Assembly: GCA_015657535.1 (NCBI GenBank)
Contig: JADHZB010000648.1
Coordinates: forward strand, 1-53,191
Reading direction: 5' to 3'
Source of the DNA: Nephromyces sp. MM_2019
Taxonomy: Eukaryota > Apicomplexa > Aconoidasida > Nephromycida
Length of the DNA stretch: 53,191 nt
The position numbers and the translations under genes were made by a program. How positions within the stretch are numbered: the first letter of the stretch is position 1; every line of letters begins with the position of its first letter. The notes beneath the pieces were generated by a model, which ran no database searches, had not been told where the DNA came from, and saw only the letters and a program-made list of their open reading frames with translations. This document shows, piece by piece, positions 23,568 to 36,932 of this stretch.

Positions 23568-26500
23568 ATGGCAGTGAATATAGAGGGCAGTACTGCACAT
23601 ATAAGGATGGTTAGCGACGATGATTTCGCCACTGACTCCGAAAATAACTCACCAACTGTAGAGTATGCTTCAAATAATTACTATAAATTTTATAATATGG
23701 AAAATCATGGAAACTCATCAGAAACAGTAGTAAAGATGCCTGCAACACTCTCAGAAGCCCATGAGTTGATTGCACAACTTGATACACAGGTGTATTCATT
23801 AATGAATAAGACAGATAACGATTCAGGTATATATCAGCTTGTATATTTTTGAAAATTTTCAACTCTTTTTTTTTCGAAAAAGGGTGAATCAAGACTTTAG
23901 CATTTTTATTTAATTACACTAAAATAATTATTCTATTTCAAAATTTTGTTTTCCGATAACTTGTACAACTCTAATTATTCAAACCTTCTCATAAGGAAAT
24001 AAAATCATGCCTTTGATAGGCTATGATTATTTTTATTATTTGATTTGTTCTTTTAGAATACAATCAGAATATTGAATATTGTTTTAAATTAGCTATAAGC
24101 ACTTAATTCTCCATTAAATACCAATTTTTATGTATAATTTATTACTACACAATATCTAAATGTGCAGAAATTATTGAAAACAACAATAAGTACTTGATAA
24201 TGAAGGAAAATGAGGTAATTAGTCATATTAAGAATCTTCTATTTTAAGATATTTTATACAAGTCCCATTTATTATTTATTATTCAATTAGCACATGCACA
24301 AGGAAAAGGAATACCTCTTATCTTATCAAAATTTTCTTGATAAAATCGTAAGTTTATCACTAATAAATATCGTTGTAATGTGACAGGATTACACATATAC
24401 CTTTAGAAATCTTACGAGGACATAATTTCCAAATTAAAAAAGTCAAACAATGAAAACAAATACCTCCATGAGAAGTTGGATAAGAATTCTATTGAGGTAT
24501 GTAAAACGACTAATTTATATATATTACATTTACATTATGAGAATTTAAAAGTGGATGTTTCTCATCATAAGATTAACAATAAATTTATTTAATTTAATCT
24601 AATTACAGTCTGAACATCATAGGAACCAATATAATGAGCTAAAAGAATTTATAAAGACTAGAGTGATGTAATTTTATGAATATCACCTATATGTTAACAT
24701 CTATCAATGCTTTTATATCCTTTCTTGAATCAGAGATATGTTAACTGCATTTAAAAGCATTTTGAAAGAACTTAGCACTAAATGGACTGAGAATGAGGCA
24801 AGTTAATATAATATACAAAAATATCTGACTGATTATTTGAAATTTATAATCTCATTACAGTTAAAAGAACTATTCTCAAAAAATCAATTCGAATCCATAC
24901 TGAAACCATTCCTAGACGAATTTCTATACTCTTTTGTTGAGGTTTGTTTCCTTGGTACTTTGATATAAAGTCTACACAATCCAACAAAAATTCATAGCTC
25001 TTGAATTGAAATTAAGTTTAGCCACAAAGCTTTATAACTTTATAAAATTATTGAAATATCTTGTTTGATTTTATTAGGGTGATAATACATCTTATAAAAG
25101 CAAGTTGACTATTGACTCTGAAGTTCAAACATCAGCCTCACAAACTGATTCTAACAAGGATTTAGAAAGGAATGAATTAATACAAAGGATTTCACAAGCA
25201 GAAAGTAAACTATTATTCTTAAAATATAATTTATTTATCTAATTAACCTAAAAGTTGATATTTCAATTTTTATAGAATATTCTGCAAATCACTATAAATC
25301 AGAAGAAACAGACTATAGGAGTACAGAGACTAATGGAAACCATGAAGCATGTAAGACTATAAGAAATGAAATAACTTAGCAATTAATACAAACTTCATAG
25401 CAATTTTTTCTCTCTTACAGATAAAGAAAATGATTTGAATAAAAGCAATGAAAGCTCAGATAAAAACAATAATTCTGACTCTACTCCAAGTCTTGAGGAT
25501 TTTTATGATAAAACTTTGGAAGATTTATATATCGATGATTACGTTGTATTGGTATCTGCAGAGGACTTAACAGAGTATGATATAGTCAGCTTTGATGACC
25601 ATAACACCGATTTTAATGGATTGGACTCCATTGTAATTTACGAGAAAACAGAACGTAAAAGGAAGAAGGATCCATCAAAAACTAAAGTTCCGAGTAAAAA
25701 TAAGAAATCACCTCCAAGTTCTACTACATCAGGTAAAAGTCTTAGCACGAAGAAGAAAAGTATTAAAACCAATACAACCAAGACTGAAATATCAACCCAG
25801 ATAAATAATCCCAATGAATCAAATGATAGCAAGACGACCTCATCATCGAAAAAAATGAATCCTGAAACTTTTTTATATACTTCTAGTTTAAATAACATAA
25901 ATGCAAATAATTCCTATACAGCTCCATCTGAACTTTTACAGCCTAGGAGTACCAAAACTGAACCCCATCCTAAGACGGTTGGACAAAACATATGGGTTAA
26001 GAACAAATCTGTTGCATCTAAAATGAGCCAATCAATGAATAACATGCCTACCAATCGATTTAAGACTTCGGCTGATCATGACAGGCGTGCTCCCAGTGTA
26101 TTACCTGTTGATAAGGTACCCTCAGAATACAATCCACATCTCCATATTCGCCCGACAGTGCCCCAAAATATAATCAAAGGAAATTACATACAACCAAATA
26201 ATCCAAATGAATCATATCGCCACCATGATAATCCATATCATAACAACTGGAATTCTAAGATAGAAAAATCAAGTAATCAGACACGTTTACCACCTCCTCC
26301 ACCAAAAGCACTATTTAAATTTATTTCACAAAACCATAATCAAAATACAAAGTTTACACCTGTTAATTTGAGTAACAATCCATCCACTCTTAAAATGGGA
26401 AATGGTGCACCTATGCAAGGATCTAATAATGACTTCTATTGGAAATCACACCAACCTCAACTGATGCAACCGAATGTTTTCCAACCAAGGGATCCAAAAT

Positions 26501-26611
26501 TTAAAACACCCGTAAGAAATATATATATATATATATGATTATAAATTATATAAATCATTATATAGATCTCTAATAATATGTAATAATATCCTCACTCAGA
26601 TTCCAATATAA
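23568..26611 (+). CDS. Coiled-coil protein with low-complexity Asn/Ser/Lys/Pro-rich C-terminal half (653 aa)
   Basis: No family recognised. Eleven exons: 23568-23826, 24168-24214, 24291-24347, 24407-24496, 24609-24667, 24734-24797, 24861-24941, 25078-25204, 25276-25350, 25421-26511 and 26600-26611. They total 1962 nt with consistent phases. Residues 1-85 are acidic (DDDFATDSENN). Residues 85-280 are charged and helical with heptad-like spacing (KSYEDIISKLKKSNNENKY, HHRNQYNELKEFI), likely a coiled coil. The large exon 10 first gives an acidic patch (DKTLEDLYIDDYVVLVS...), then a Lys/Ser/Thr-rich linker and an Asn/His/Pro-rich tail containing PPPPPKALFKF. No signal peptide or membrane span. Intron 6 uses a GC donor (GAG|GCAAGT at 24798). 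The last exon encodes only IPI and a TAA. If that intron were retained, the protein would instead end at 26538. Function unknown; a scaffold or cytoskeletal role is a guess. Confidence 0.75.
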
Positions 26612-26882
26612 GATGTATACCTATAAGGCAATTATCAACTCATCGACCAGGCTTAAAGATATTAGATTTATCATGATTTAATATTTTCAGAATAATTGAT
26701 TATGATATCATCAGACAAGTTATTTTTATATTTGAAAAATCGGAATTTTCACAAATAATTTTGATGTAAGAAAAATATTTATAAAAATTGTAAACAAATT
26801 ATAGAAGTTTTTATGAAATTAGGTAATAGCATATGAATAAAAAAAGAAATTATAACTCCGTCGTTGTATATATATATTATCA

Positions 26883-29800
26883 TCACCTCCGTTTGAACCT
26901 CTTTTTTGTCTTGAAAGAATTATTTTTAATTTTATTTCTTTTCACGGTTTTCTGAACTTTCTTTAAATTATTGTGATTTTGATTTGGTGAAGAGTTGGTT
27001 TTTTTTGTTGCAGCATTTTTAACATGGCTATTACCACTTCTATGCTTTAGTCTAAAGTAATTAGAACAGATAATAAAAATAAAAATTTATATTATTGGGC
27101 AAAGCTCAAACTTTAAAAAATTTTTTAATATATATATATAGAATGATGTAATAGAAGATTATTAACAATTTTTTAAGATAAGATGTTTGAGTATAATCGT
27201 TTATACTAACCCTTTTGAATATTTATTATCAAATTTCACTACTTTTGTATCCATCTGAATATATAATATTTTTGTATATTTATATATATATAATATATAA
27301 TTCTATTGGAATATTCGTATAATACAAGAAGAAAATAAAATACAGAGACTTTATATGCTATATATAATACACAAAATTAAAATAACCTTTTTCTTATTAT
27401 TTGTTTGGGTCTGGTCCTTATTGGATGAAGTTATATTTTTGAATGTATCTGAAATTATATATATATATATATATATATTATTCATGTTGGGTTTATTAAT
27501 ATATTTATAATTATTTATGTTGGGTAATATAATTAGCGAAGGATAATTGAAAAGATGTATTAGTAGTGAATATCAAGTATTTATAATAGGAGAGAATAAG
27601 ATATTTAAACACTAAATAAAATGTGTAACATCTTGATTTTGAAACTTATTAATTTCTTATAAATTTTTGTGTATATGTGTGTACATGTGTTTCATAGATA
27701 TTTAAATGTGATTTATAATTTATGCTTCATTTTGTGATTTTGTTTTTCTTTGATGGATGTTTCAATATGTATTTGGTTTTATGTTCGAATGTTTAAATTT
27801 TATATTTTATATGATTGCTTTCACTGTGTGTTTTCATAAATAAAATGAACCTTTTTCTTTGTCGTGCTTATTTTTAGTTTTAGAGTTTTTTCGAACCTCA
27901 ACTTTCTGTTTTTCTGTCATATGCCATTTCCGTGCAGGTCTTGCCTTTATATCGTCTAATAATACACATTCCAACCAATCATAATGAGTTGATATTATGA
28001 ATCTAATTTTTGAAAAGAAATTCAAAATATATACCAATTACCTGCATAACGTTCATAATTCTCAGCTTTTTTTATTTCCATCTCAGCTAATCTTATTTCA
28101 CGTTCTTGATGTTCATTTTGTAGGTGTTGTTTGATTGATTTTTCAAATTTCCTGATCTATAAATAAATACATATATAAATTTATAAATATCAATCTATGA
28201 TATATTTGAAATTATGAAGCAAATATAAATTTTGTGCATGTACAACAATTTGATGCGTAAACTTGAAAATGAATAAATTAAAATCATTTAAATATTACTT
28301 TTTCATTTAATTCTTTAAGACTGTTAGTCGGGATCTTACGCTTGTAGAATGTTGAATTACTATTCTTTTCAATATTGGAAACTTCTTTAGCCATTTTTTT
28401 TACAATATTGTGCTGTGAAGGTGTGAACAATGTTATGGCTTTGCCCTTATTTCCCATGCGTGCTGTACGACCTACACGGTGTACATACCTATGTATAAGA
28501 AGGAAGAAATGTAGTATTGTGTATGTATTATATGCAATGTGTAACTTGGAGATAACAAATATGTATGGATCATGAAAGAGGAGAATATTAGTAATATTAG
28601 AACTTGATATCTCAAGATATTACATATATATATGAGATGTGTGTAATGAGTGATTGTTGTACTCAATTATGTATATAAGTATATATATTATTTTATTAGG
28701 ATAGTTCGTTTCACCTTGCTGTATCGGAGGGTATATCAAAATTAATAACAGTTTCTACACCTTCTATGTCCAAACCACGAGAGGCAAGTTCTGTTGCTAG
28801 TAGGAGGCGAGTAGTTCCATTTCTAAATCTGTTTATACATTTTCGAAGTAATTTGTAAATGTGTAATTGTAGAAGGATAAAGACAAGGTATATAGTTATG
28901 ATAGATCGATTCATATTGAATAAATATGATAAAACATAGATGGAGATTTCATGTGCATATATATACAATTCCATAAAAAAATTAGTTGTTTTAGTGTACC
29001 TTTCTAAGGAGTCTAGCCTTTGCTTCTGTGAGAGATTTCCATGTAGTTCTGCATGCTCTATTTCCATAAGTTTTAATATGATAGCAATACGATGAGCTGA
29101 CTTTTTTGTCTGAATATATACAAATACATATAATTTATCAATAAACATTTTAAATATTATTGATTTGGAGTTGACAATGCATTTTATCCAGTAAAAAAAT
29201 ATATTATTTGAAACTTGAATTATCACATGTAATTTAAGTAAAATTTAACCTGGAAGAATATGATGGCGTTGTTATCAATAGATTTCAAACATAAGTGTAA
29301 TAATGCAGCTTCTTTATATATATCTTCTTCTACTTTTACAAACTCTTGTTCAAGTGTGCGTGTAACCTTATGAGAAGTATTCACAGTGACATTTATAGGA
29401 TGATTGAGTGTAAATGATGCTAATTGCGAGGTTTCATTAGTAAGGGTAGCAGAAAACAACATTGTTTGGCGATCATGATTACATCTATTTATAATCTCCT
29501 GGCACTGATAATACACACATGAAACAGATGGTTGTTTTATTATGGTAGGTCACAGTTTGAGAATAAAAAAATGTGTTAAATTGTGATTGTATCATAGTCT
29601 ATAAAGATAGAATAAGGTTAGGATAAAGTTATGTTCGTATATATATAGATATATATATATCAATATATAGAAAACTTCAATAGAATTATAAGATTAGATA
29701 CATATTTGTTTCTATATATGTAGGCATCTATGAAATGAAAAAGTTTGAATGTAATTTACATCTTCTTTGAATCCAAGCTCCATCAAACGGTCTGCTTCAT

Positions 29801-31527
29801 CAAATACAATCACTTCTAATAATTCGAGATGAATATTCTAAGGTAAAGCAAAAGAAATATTTCATCCCCAAATTAATGTAGATATACAAACAATAAGTAG
29901 TGCGTTGTTTGTATAACTTTTATAATAATTGTCAAATACTTAAGCAAAAACACATGCCATTACTATGTGTGTTTGAAGAATTCATAAATATATATAAAAT
30001 CATCTGATAGCTTATAAATTTTGAATAATTACTTGAGAGTTCATTAAAAGATCTAATATTCTTCCAGGTGTAGCTACAATTATGTCGGGTTGAAGCCTAA
30101 CTTCACTCTCTTGGCTCTTTAGACTCATGCCACCAGCAACCTGTGTGTGTATGCAAGTGATATATATATTTTGATAGAATAAAAGGACAGAAACCAAAGA
30201 TATGAAGATAGTTATACACATATACATATAAAAAAGACTTTGTAGTTGTGGAGTTTAATTAATCAAGCTATAAACAGTGCTCAAACTACTGTGCATAGAT
30301 GATGAGAAATTTGTATGTATCATAAAAAATATAATGTATTTAATATCATGAAAAATGTATTACAAATGTTGAAGTTATAGGTGTGTAAATAGTTAGGCTT
30401 TGAAGTGCATTGTAACACTGAAGGGCAAGCTCTCTTGTTGGTAATAATATTAGTGCCTTGGTGGCTGATGTACCCATTTGAGCTTTGGCATTGTTTTGCT
30501 GTGTAAGTAATAAGAATTAGCATTTTTGATATACACATACAACTTCCAATATAGAATTACTTACATTTTGTATTCTCAGTTTAATTAAAGGGCTCCTTAA
30601 TAGGCGTTCTAATATAGGTAGTAGAAAGGCTGAAGTTTTGCCAGAACCTTTATTAAGAAGAAATGTATATTTGCTTTGATTGTATGTGAAGATTGCATTA
30701 TTATATATTCATCAAGTAGATATGTATGCTTTTTGTATGCTTATATATTGGATATATATGTGTGTACATTTCTTGTGGCATGAATATGTGGGTGTCGATA
30801 TGATAAAAATTGGCTTATACATATGTAGAGTTATATGTTGGATTTATGTATGTATGTTTACCTGTCTCAGCAGTCCCAAGTATATCCTTTCCTTGCAATG
30901 CAGAAGGGATGACTTCCTTTTGAATGAAAGTAGGCGTATCATGTCCCATATCTATTAAAGCCTAAAAATCAATTGTTAATGTAAAATTTTTTATAGGATA
31001 ATGCTTATCAATAAGATGTTTAACTTTACCTTAATCAGTGCTTTACTAAGCATCAGATCAGACCAAAATGCATTGGCTTTCAGGTGGCTTGACTGGTTAG
31101 ACTTTTGTTTCTCTGGCAGAGATGCGATATTGGCGTTAATCTGGGTATAATCAGCAATGTGAGATATTTGATATACAAAATGGAGTGGGTTAAATGGGCA
31201 AGATAGCTTGAGCAAAAAATCTACTCATTTAATGCAGAATGGCTTATATATATGTTGTGAGTTAGAACTTTGTAAGAGCATAGATCGGTTGTATGCATGT
31301 GTAAGATGCATACAACCGATCATGTGTTATTGGAGGTATACATCACGATTTTTCTCTAGTTAATCTCAGTGTAATTGACTAACCTTCTTGACATCTCGAT
31401 CTTCATTTTGTTCGAAATCGCTGAAAAAGTCACCAGGCAAGTCAATCTCATTGTCGGTGTTGGCTTCTTCATCTGAAAAAAAAGAGTTTATCTCCAAATT
31501 ATCTTGTTGGTCAACAAATTCATCCAT
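26883..31527 (-). CDS. DEAD-box RNA helicase, DDX27/Drs1 type
   Basis: ATP-dependent RNA helicase; the DDX27/Drs1 family acts in 60S ribosome maturation in the nucleolus. Sixteen exons (high to low): 31527-31384, 31140-31030, 30961-30862, 30647-30565, 30498-30364, 30140-30033, 29837-29760, 29504-29250, 29109-29000, 28828-28715, 28488-28299, 28156-28042, 27955-27851, 27448-27387, 27254-27211 and 27051-26883 (TGA). They total 1923 nt, giving 640 aa. Motifs in order: Q-motif region [23 protein letters not shown], Ia [10 protein letters not shown], Ib [27 protein letters not shown] region [39 protein letters not shown] and [29 protein letters not shown] and the HGNLSQ block are typical of DDX27. 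The N-terminus is acidic ([10 protein letters not shown]). The tail is very basic (KKRFKRR), suiting nucleolar targeting. It is convergent with the coiled-coil gene. Confidence 0.95.
31283..31321. repeat. Perfect 16-bp inverted repeat (hairpin) in helicase intron 1
   Basis: GATCGGTTGTATGCAT at 31283-31298 is followed by a 7-nt loop (GTGTAAG) and its exact reverse complement at 31306-31321. It lies inside the first intron of the DDX27-like gene. Its arms are less AT-rich than the surroundings. It could fold in the pre-mRNA or be a mobile-element remnant. Confidence 0.9.
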
Positions 31528-34405
31528 TTGTAGAGTTTGTATGAGCGTGTATGTGTTTAAATATCTCTAAGTTGTTTGTTCTATACATTCATCAAGCTTG
31601 TTAAGCTTTTATCTTTGTTTTGTATGTATGTATCTGTATTTGCTCAACATGTTAATTCAGCTTAGCAAGTTTGTATGGACGTTCTTGTGGATTGGTGTAT
31701 GAATCCATAGGGGAAGAAGTTCAGATAAAGTATATGATGCATCGACCGATGTATGTACTAGTTGATGGTTGTGGGTTTTCAGAAGATCTCTGATTAATTG
31801 AATTAGAATGACTTCATGCAAGTTGTGCTTAAACACGTAAATAGAGCAATTTAGACTTATTTTCTTGATTATTGTATGAAATGAATATGTATTGCAATAT
31901 GTAAGTAATGATGTATATAAAAATACATTTAAATAATGAATAGCAAGTTTGTTGCTACAAATAAATAATCATATGCTTATAACAAATCATAATAATCATG
32001 TGCTAATCCATATTAATAGTAAAATTTGTAATATATATAATGATAGGCTCTAAAATCGTTGTGTTAAATTCACGTTATAATAATATCACTTTCAGCATGA
32101 ATTGGATTCAACTAATCTTATGAATACCTCCTAATTAAATATATACATACCATTTAAAACATGTTATGAACTTTAAAGCCTATATATACAAGTTTAGAGC
32201 ACAAATTTATTTATTAACAAGTTTGTTTGATAATTATTATAACTACAATTTACAATTTTAATCAACAATACAAATCTCAATTAAATAATGATCAACATTT
32301 GTTAAAAATGTGTAGACCCAAAACCAATAGTTGGTATATATAAGGAAGGATGTGAAAACTTGAATGAAATTTTATTCAAACATAAGACATCAATACACAT
32401 AAGGATGATTAGCTTTGATGCTTTTTGTATAAAAATATTTGATTTTGTGCGATATGTTTCATAAGAAGCCAAAGCTATAAATAATAGATTTGAACCCCCA
32501 ACAGCTATTAACTTTTATTTTTATAATATCCATTATGTTGAAAAATTGGGCAAAAACGAACAAGTAAAGCGTATTATGCACCTTAATTCAATTTGATATA
32601 AAATTCAACTGTTAGTATTTATCTCGAATATATAATAATTAATTTAATAAAAACTCATTGTATGATAAATCATTGTTTATTATAATTTATTGACATTTGG
32701 ATATTATTTATTTAAGGACATGTTGCTCATACACATAAACAAATTGGATGCTAATTTCTTATGTATAAATAAAATCAATTATATGCAATATTTACTTGCT
32801 TATTGCCTATCTGAAACCCTTAAATTTGATTACTTTGATTATATTTACCTAAACCATGGCGGGAGTGTACATGTCTTTATTGTGGTTAAATGTTTTTATA
32901 GTTTTCTAACATTTTTTATTGTAAATAAATGACATACATCTCAGTTGCTACAATTGGAGTCCTAATTTTCGTTATTATCATTCGCTTTTATGAAACTAAA
33001 TATGCAATATGTTTAGGTATGTATTCAAGGTAAAAAGTAAAATGTAATCATTTTATTATGCTTATTTTACATCATTTATTTTGAGTTTTGGGATATTTAA
33101 TCTAAAACCAACATCGAACCCTTTCTATAAACAAATATATTAGTATTACAAAGGTTTTTATAAGTGTTAACTTTTTAGCATTTATCAACAAAAATTTAAT
33201 GCGTCTGAAATAAATGCTTTATGTTTTAAAATATGGATAAACATGTTTACTATTAATAAGTATAATTCGTCATAAGTGTTTGTGGCAAAATTTGTGATTT
33301 GATGGTGTTGTTAATGTTTAAAATTGCGCTAGCTTTGCCTACTTTGCTATATTTGTTAATATTTCACTTTTAAATCTGTGTTTTAGTATTGTGCAAAAAT
33401 TATGTGTGTGATACTATAAAATTAAGTTTGATTGTTTATATACACTGTGATTCTGTTTAGTAAGTAATATTGTTTTTGCTTGATTGCATGTTAATAAGTT
33501 TAAATAAAAAGTTAAAAATATTAAAATTGATGAGCAAATAAAGTTTAACCTTTGAGGGTAAGATGTCTACATGTCTTAATACGCGAGTTGTTGTGTGTGG
33601 GTGGAGCTTATGTAAATGTGCAAATTGGTCTGCTTTATTTTTAATAGTTTTGTTATTACAAAAATTTAAGTGCGTGCATGCAATTTATTTACGAGCGTAA
33701 TGTTATTTGTCTATATGTAGTAGATCATTGAAAGATGTTTGACACGTCGCGGCTATATTGAGAATATTTATAGCAACAGTAACTAAACGTATACTAGAAG
33801 TCATGAATCTTTTGCATACACGAAATGTGCATTACATGTGAAACATCTTGGTGTTACATGACATGGCTTATGACTTTTTTAACTGTTTGAGAAGCTTATT
33901 TACATCATTTTATATGTCTATAAAATTTTTTGTATGGGTTAACCTTTTGCTTATATAAGTGAAATAAGTTATTTTTGGGTTTGTTGAGTTTATGTGTGCG
34001 ATATTTGCTGTTATTCATACACTCAAGTATTTAAAAAGAATTGCTTTAAAGCTGCATGATTACATGTAAAATAATTTAGTTGTAGCAAGCATTTTTGCTT
34101 CTTTATGATTTACTATTATTATATAAACGCTAGACATCAACCCCCCGAAATTCAAAAATCATCAAACTGATTTCTTCTTCTTCTTATATTTAAAAAATAA
34201 AATTATAATCAGAAAATATAATTTTATTTTTCGATTTATTATAAAAAAATATATTCTTCTTTTTTATTATTTTATTCCTCCAAAATTATTTAAAATTAAT
34301 TCCATTTGATACATCTTAATTTAAAGGTTTATAAGATCTACCACAAGTATTTATTTTTATACACATCTATCCCTAAGGTACTTAGAATTTCAAATTAATA
34401 AAAAT
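31528..34405. promoter_or_regulatory. 2.9 kb divergent region between helicase and HSP90
   Basis: Must contain both promoters. The last 270 bp before the HSP90 start are very T/A-rich, with a TTCTTCTTCTTC run at 34171-34184. I searched by eye for alternating GAA/TTC heat-shock elements with the standard 2-bp spacing and found none convincing. No credible exon was seen; the 80-codon frame at 32690 looks random. Confidence 0.5.
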
Positions 34406-36781
34406 ATGGAGACAGAAACATTTGCCTTCAATGCTGATATTCAGCAATTGATGAGTTTGATCATCAACACTTTTTATAGCAACAAAGAAATTTTTCTCCG
34501 AGAACTTATTAGCAACGCTAGTGATGCTCTTGACAAAATTAGATACGAATCATTAACTGACCCATCCCAGATGAAAACCAATGATAAACTTGGAATTCGA
34601 ATCTCAGCTGATAAAACAAACAAAACTCTCACTATTGAGGATGATGGTATTGGAATGACCAAAACCGAACTTATCCATAACTTGGGTACCATTGCAAGAT
34701 CTGGCACTAAGGCTTTTATGGAAGCCGCTCAAGCTGGTGGCGATATTTCAGTCATTGGTCAATTCGGTGTAGGTTTCTATTCTGCCTATCTCGTCGCCGA
34801 CAAAGTTGTTGTTATCTCAAAACATAATGACGATGACATGAATGTTTGGGAATCAGCAGCTGGTGGCTCTTTCACCGTAACAAAAGCTGAAGAAGGTGTA
34901 GAGCCTATTTCAAGAGGAACAAGGATCATCCTTTATCTCAAGGAAGATCAAACTGAATACCTTGAAGAAAAACGAATTAAAGATCTAGTAAAAAAACACT
35001 CTGAATTCATATCTTTCCCTATTGAGCTATCCGTCGAAAAGAGTACCGATAAAGAAATCACTGATTCTGAGGATGAAGGTGAAGGTGAACCACAAGAATT
35101 TGAAGAAGATAAGGAAGACTCTGAAGTCAAAATAGAAGAAGTAGACAATGATGAAGAAAAGGTCCAAAAGTCTAAGAAAACCAAAAAGGTTAAAGAAGTT
35201 TTCCAAGAATGGGAACGTCTTAATAAACAGAAACCACTTTGGATGCGAAAGCCTGAAGAAGTCACTCATGAGGAGTATGCCAGCTTCTACAAATCAATTA
35301 CAAATGATTGGGATGAACACATGTGTGTAAATCACTTTTCAGTTGAGGGACAGTTAGAATTCAAAGCACTTTTATTTATCCCCAAAAAGGCCCCTTTTGA
35401 TTTATTCGAAACTCGAAAGAAGAGAAACAATATCAAACTCTATGTACGACGAGTATTCATCATGGATGATTGCGAAGAAATCATCCCTGAATGGCTCAAT
35501 TTTGTTAAAGGAGTTGTTGACAGTGAAGATTTACCACTAAACATCTCGAGAGAAAATCTCCAACAAAATAAAATTTTAAAGGTTATCAGAAAGAGTCTAG
35601 TCAAGAAATGCATTGAAATGATTCAGGAGCTTTCAGAAAAGAAAGATGACTACAAGAAATTTTATGAACAATTTTCAAAGAATGTTAAACTTGGTATCCA
35701 CGAAGATACTACTAACAAAAACAAGGTAGGAATTTGATAACCCCAAAGCTAAATTCCATAATGAACTTTTTTTTTGTTTAGTCATTATGGCCAGACACTT
35801 TGGAATAATTTTAATCTATGCTTGAACAATGTTTTATTGTTTTGTATAGATTTGCACATGCATCCTTAGTCTCATTATCTAGTCATTTATATTTATGACA
35901 CATCGATTATATCATTATACCGATAATGTACGAGTCTATCATGTGCTATATTATTTCAGTTGGCTGAATTACTCCGATTTTATACCTCAAAATCTGGTGA
36001 CGAAATGATTGGACTCAAAGAATATGTTGACAGAATGAAAGAAAACCAAAAGGATATTTACTATGTAACTGGAGAGTCCAAGGTTGCTGTATCTACATCA
36101 CCTTTCCTCGAAGGTGTCAAGAAGAAGGGACTTGAAGCTGTCTATATGATTGATCCTATTGATGAGTATTCCGTACAACAACTCAAAGATTTTGACGGTA
36201 AAAAGCTCAAATGTTTAACTAAGGAAGGATTGGATTTAGAAGATGGTGAGGAAGAAAAGAAAAAATTGGAAGAGCAAAAAGCTGAATATGAACCTCTTTG
36301 TCAACTCTTTAAAGAGGTCTTGTCCGATAAGGTTGAAAAAGTTGTAGTAGGAACAAGAATTGCAGATTCACCATGTGTATTGGTCACTTCTGAATTTGGA
36401 TGGTCCGCTAATATGGAAAGAATCATGAAAGCACAAGCTTTAAGAGATAGTGCAATGTCAATGATGTATATGAGCTCTAAGAAAATTATGGAAATCAACC
36501 CTACTAACACTATCATAACGCTTCTTAAGGAAAAAGTTAATGTAGATAAATCAGATAAAACCGTAAAGGATTTAATTTGGTTACTCTTTGACACCTCCTT
36601 GATCACCTCAGGATTTTCCTTGGAAGACCCAACTGAATTTGCTGGAAGAATTCACAAAATGATCAAACTAGGTCTCTCTATCTCCTCTGGTGATGATATG
36701 GACGATATGGATGAAGAAATGCCCCCATTAGAAGAAGTTGATGGTGGTGACGATACCTTGGATATGGAGGAAGTAGATTAA
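34406..36781 (+). CDS. HSP90: Cytosolic heat shock protein 90
   Basis: ATP-dependent chaperone for kinases, receptors and other clients in the cytosol. Exons 34406-35725 and 35960-36781 (TAA), joined in phase 0; 713 aa. The N-terminal ATPase domain has [41 protein letters not shown] and [16 protein letters not shown] charged linker of about 80 residues follows, rich in Glu/Lys (around residues 210-275). Then come the middle domain ([25 protein letters not shown]) and the C-terminal dimer domain, ending MEEVD, the docking motif for TPR co-chaperones that marks the cytosolic form. The sequence style is very close to apicomplexan HSP90, the best taxonomic marker in the window. The stop is only about 150 bp from that of the convergent transporter gene. 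Confidence 0.98.
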
Positions 36782-36932
36782 GAACTTCAATATATATTTA
36801 TATTCATATATATTATATATTTATATCTTTACAATTTTTCTTTATTATATATTATTAGATGTTGTTTTGATTAACTTTTGTTTTAAAATATTATATAAAC
36901 AATTAAGCGATAAAACATTAAAAATCTCAATT

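Noticed and set aside
32690..32932. 80-codon plus-strand frame
   Set aside because: AT-rich, no recognisable domain, no splice context, and alone in a promoter region.
34130..34405. Heat-shock elements upstream of HSP90
   Set aside because: GAA and TTC triplets occur but not in the alternating 5-bp spacing required; nothing beyond chance in AT-rich DNA.
34474..35330. Several frames inside HSP90 on both strands
   Set aside because: Shadow frames of a strongly conserved gene.
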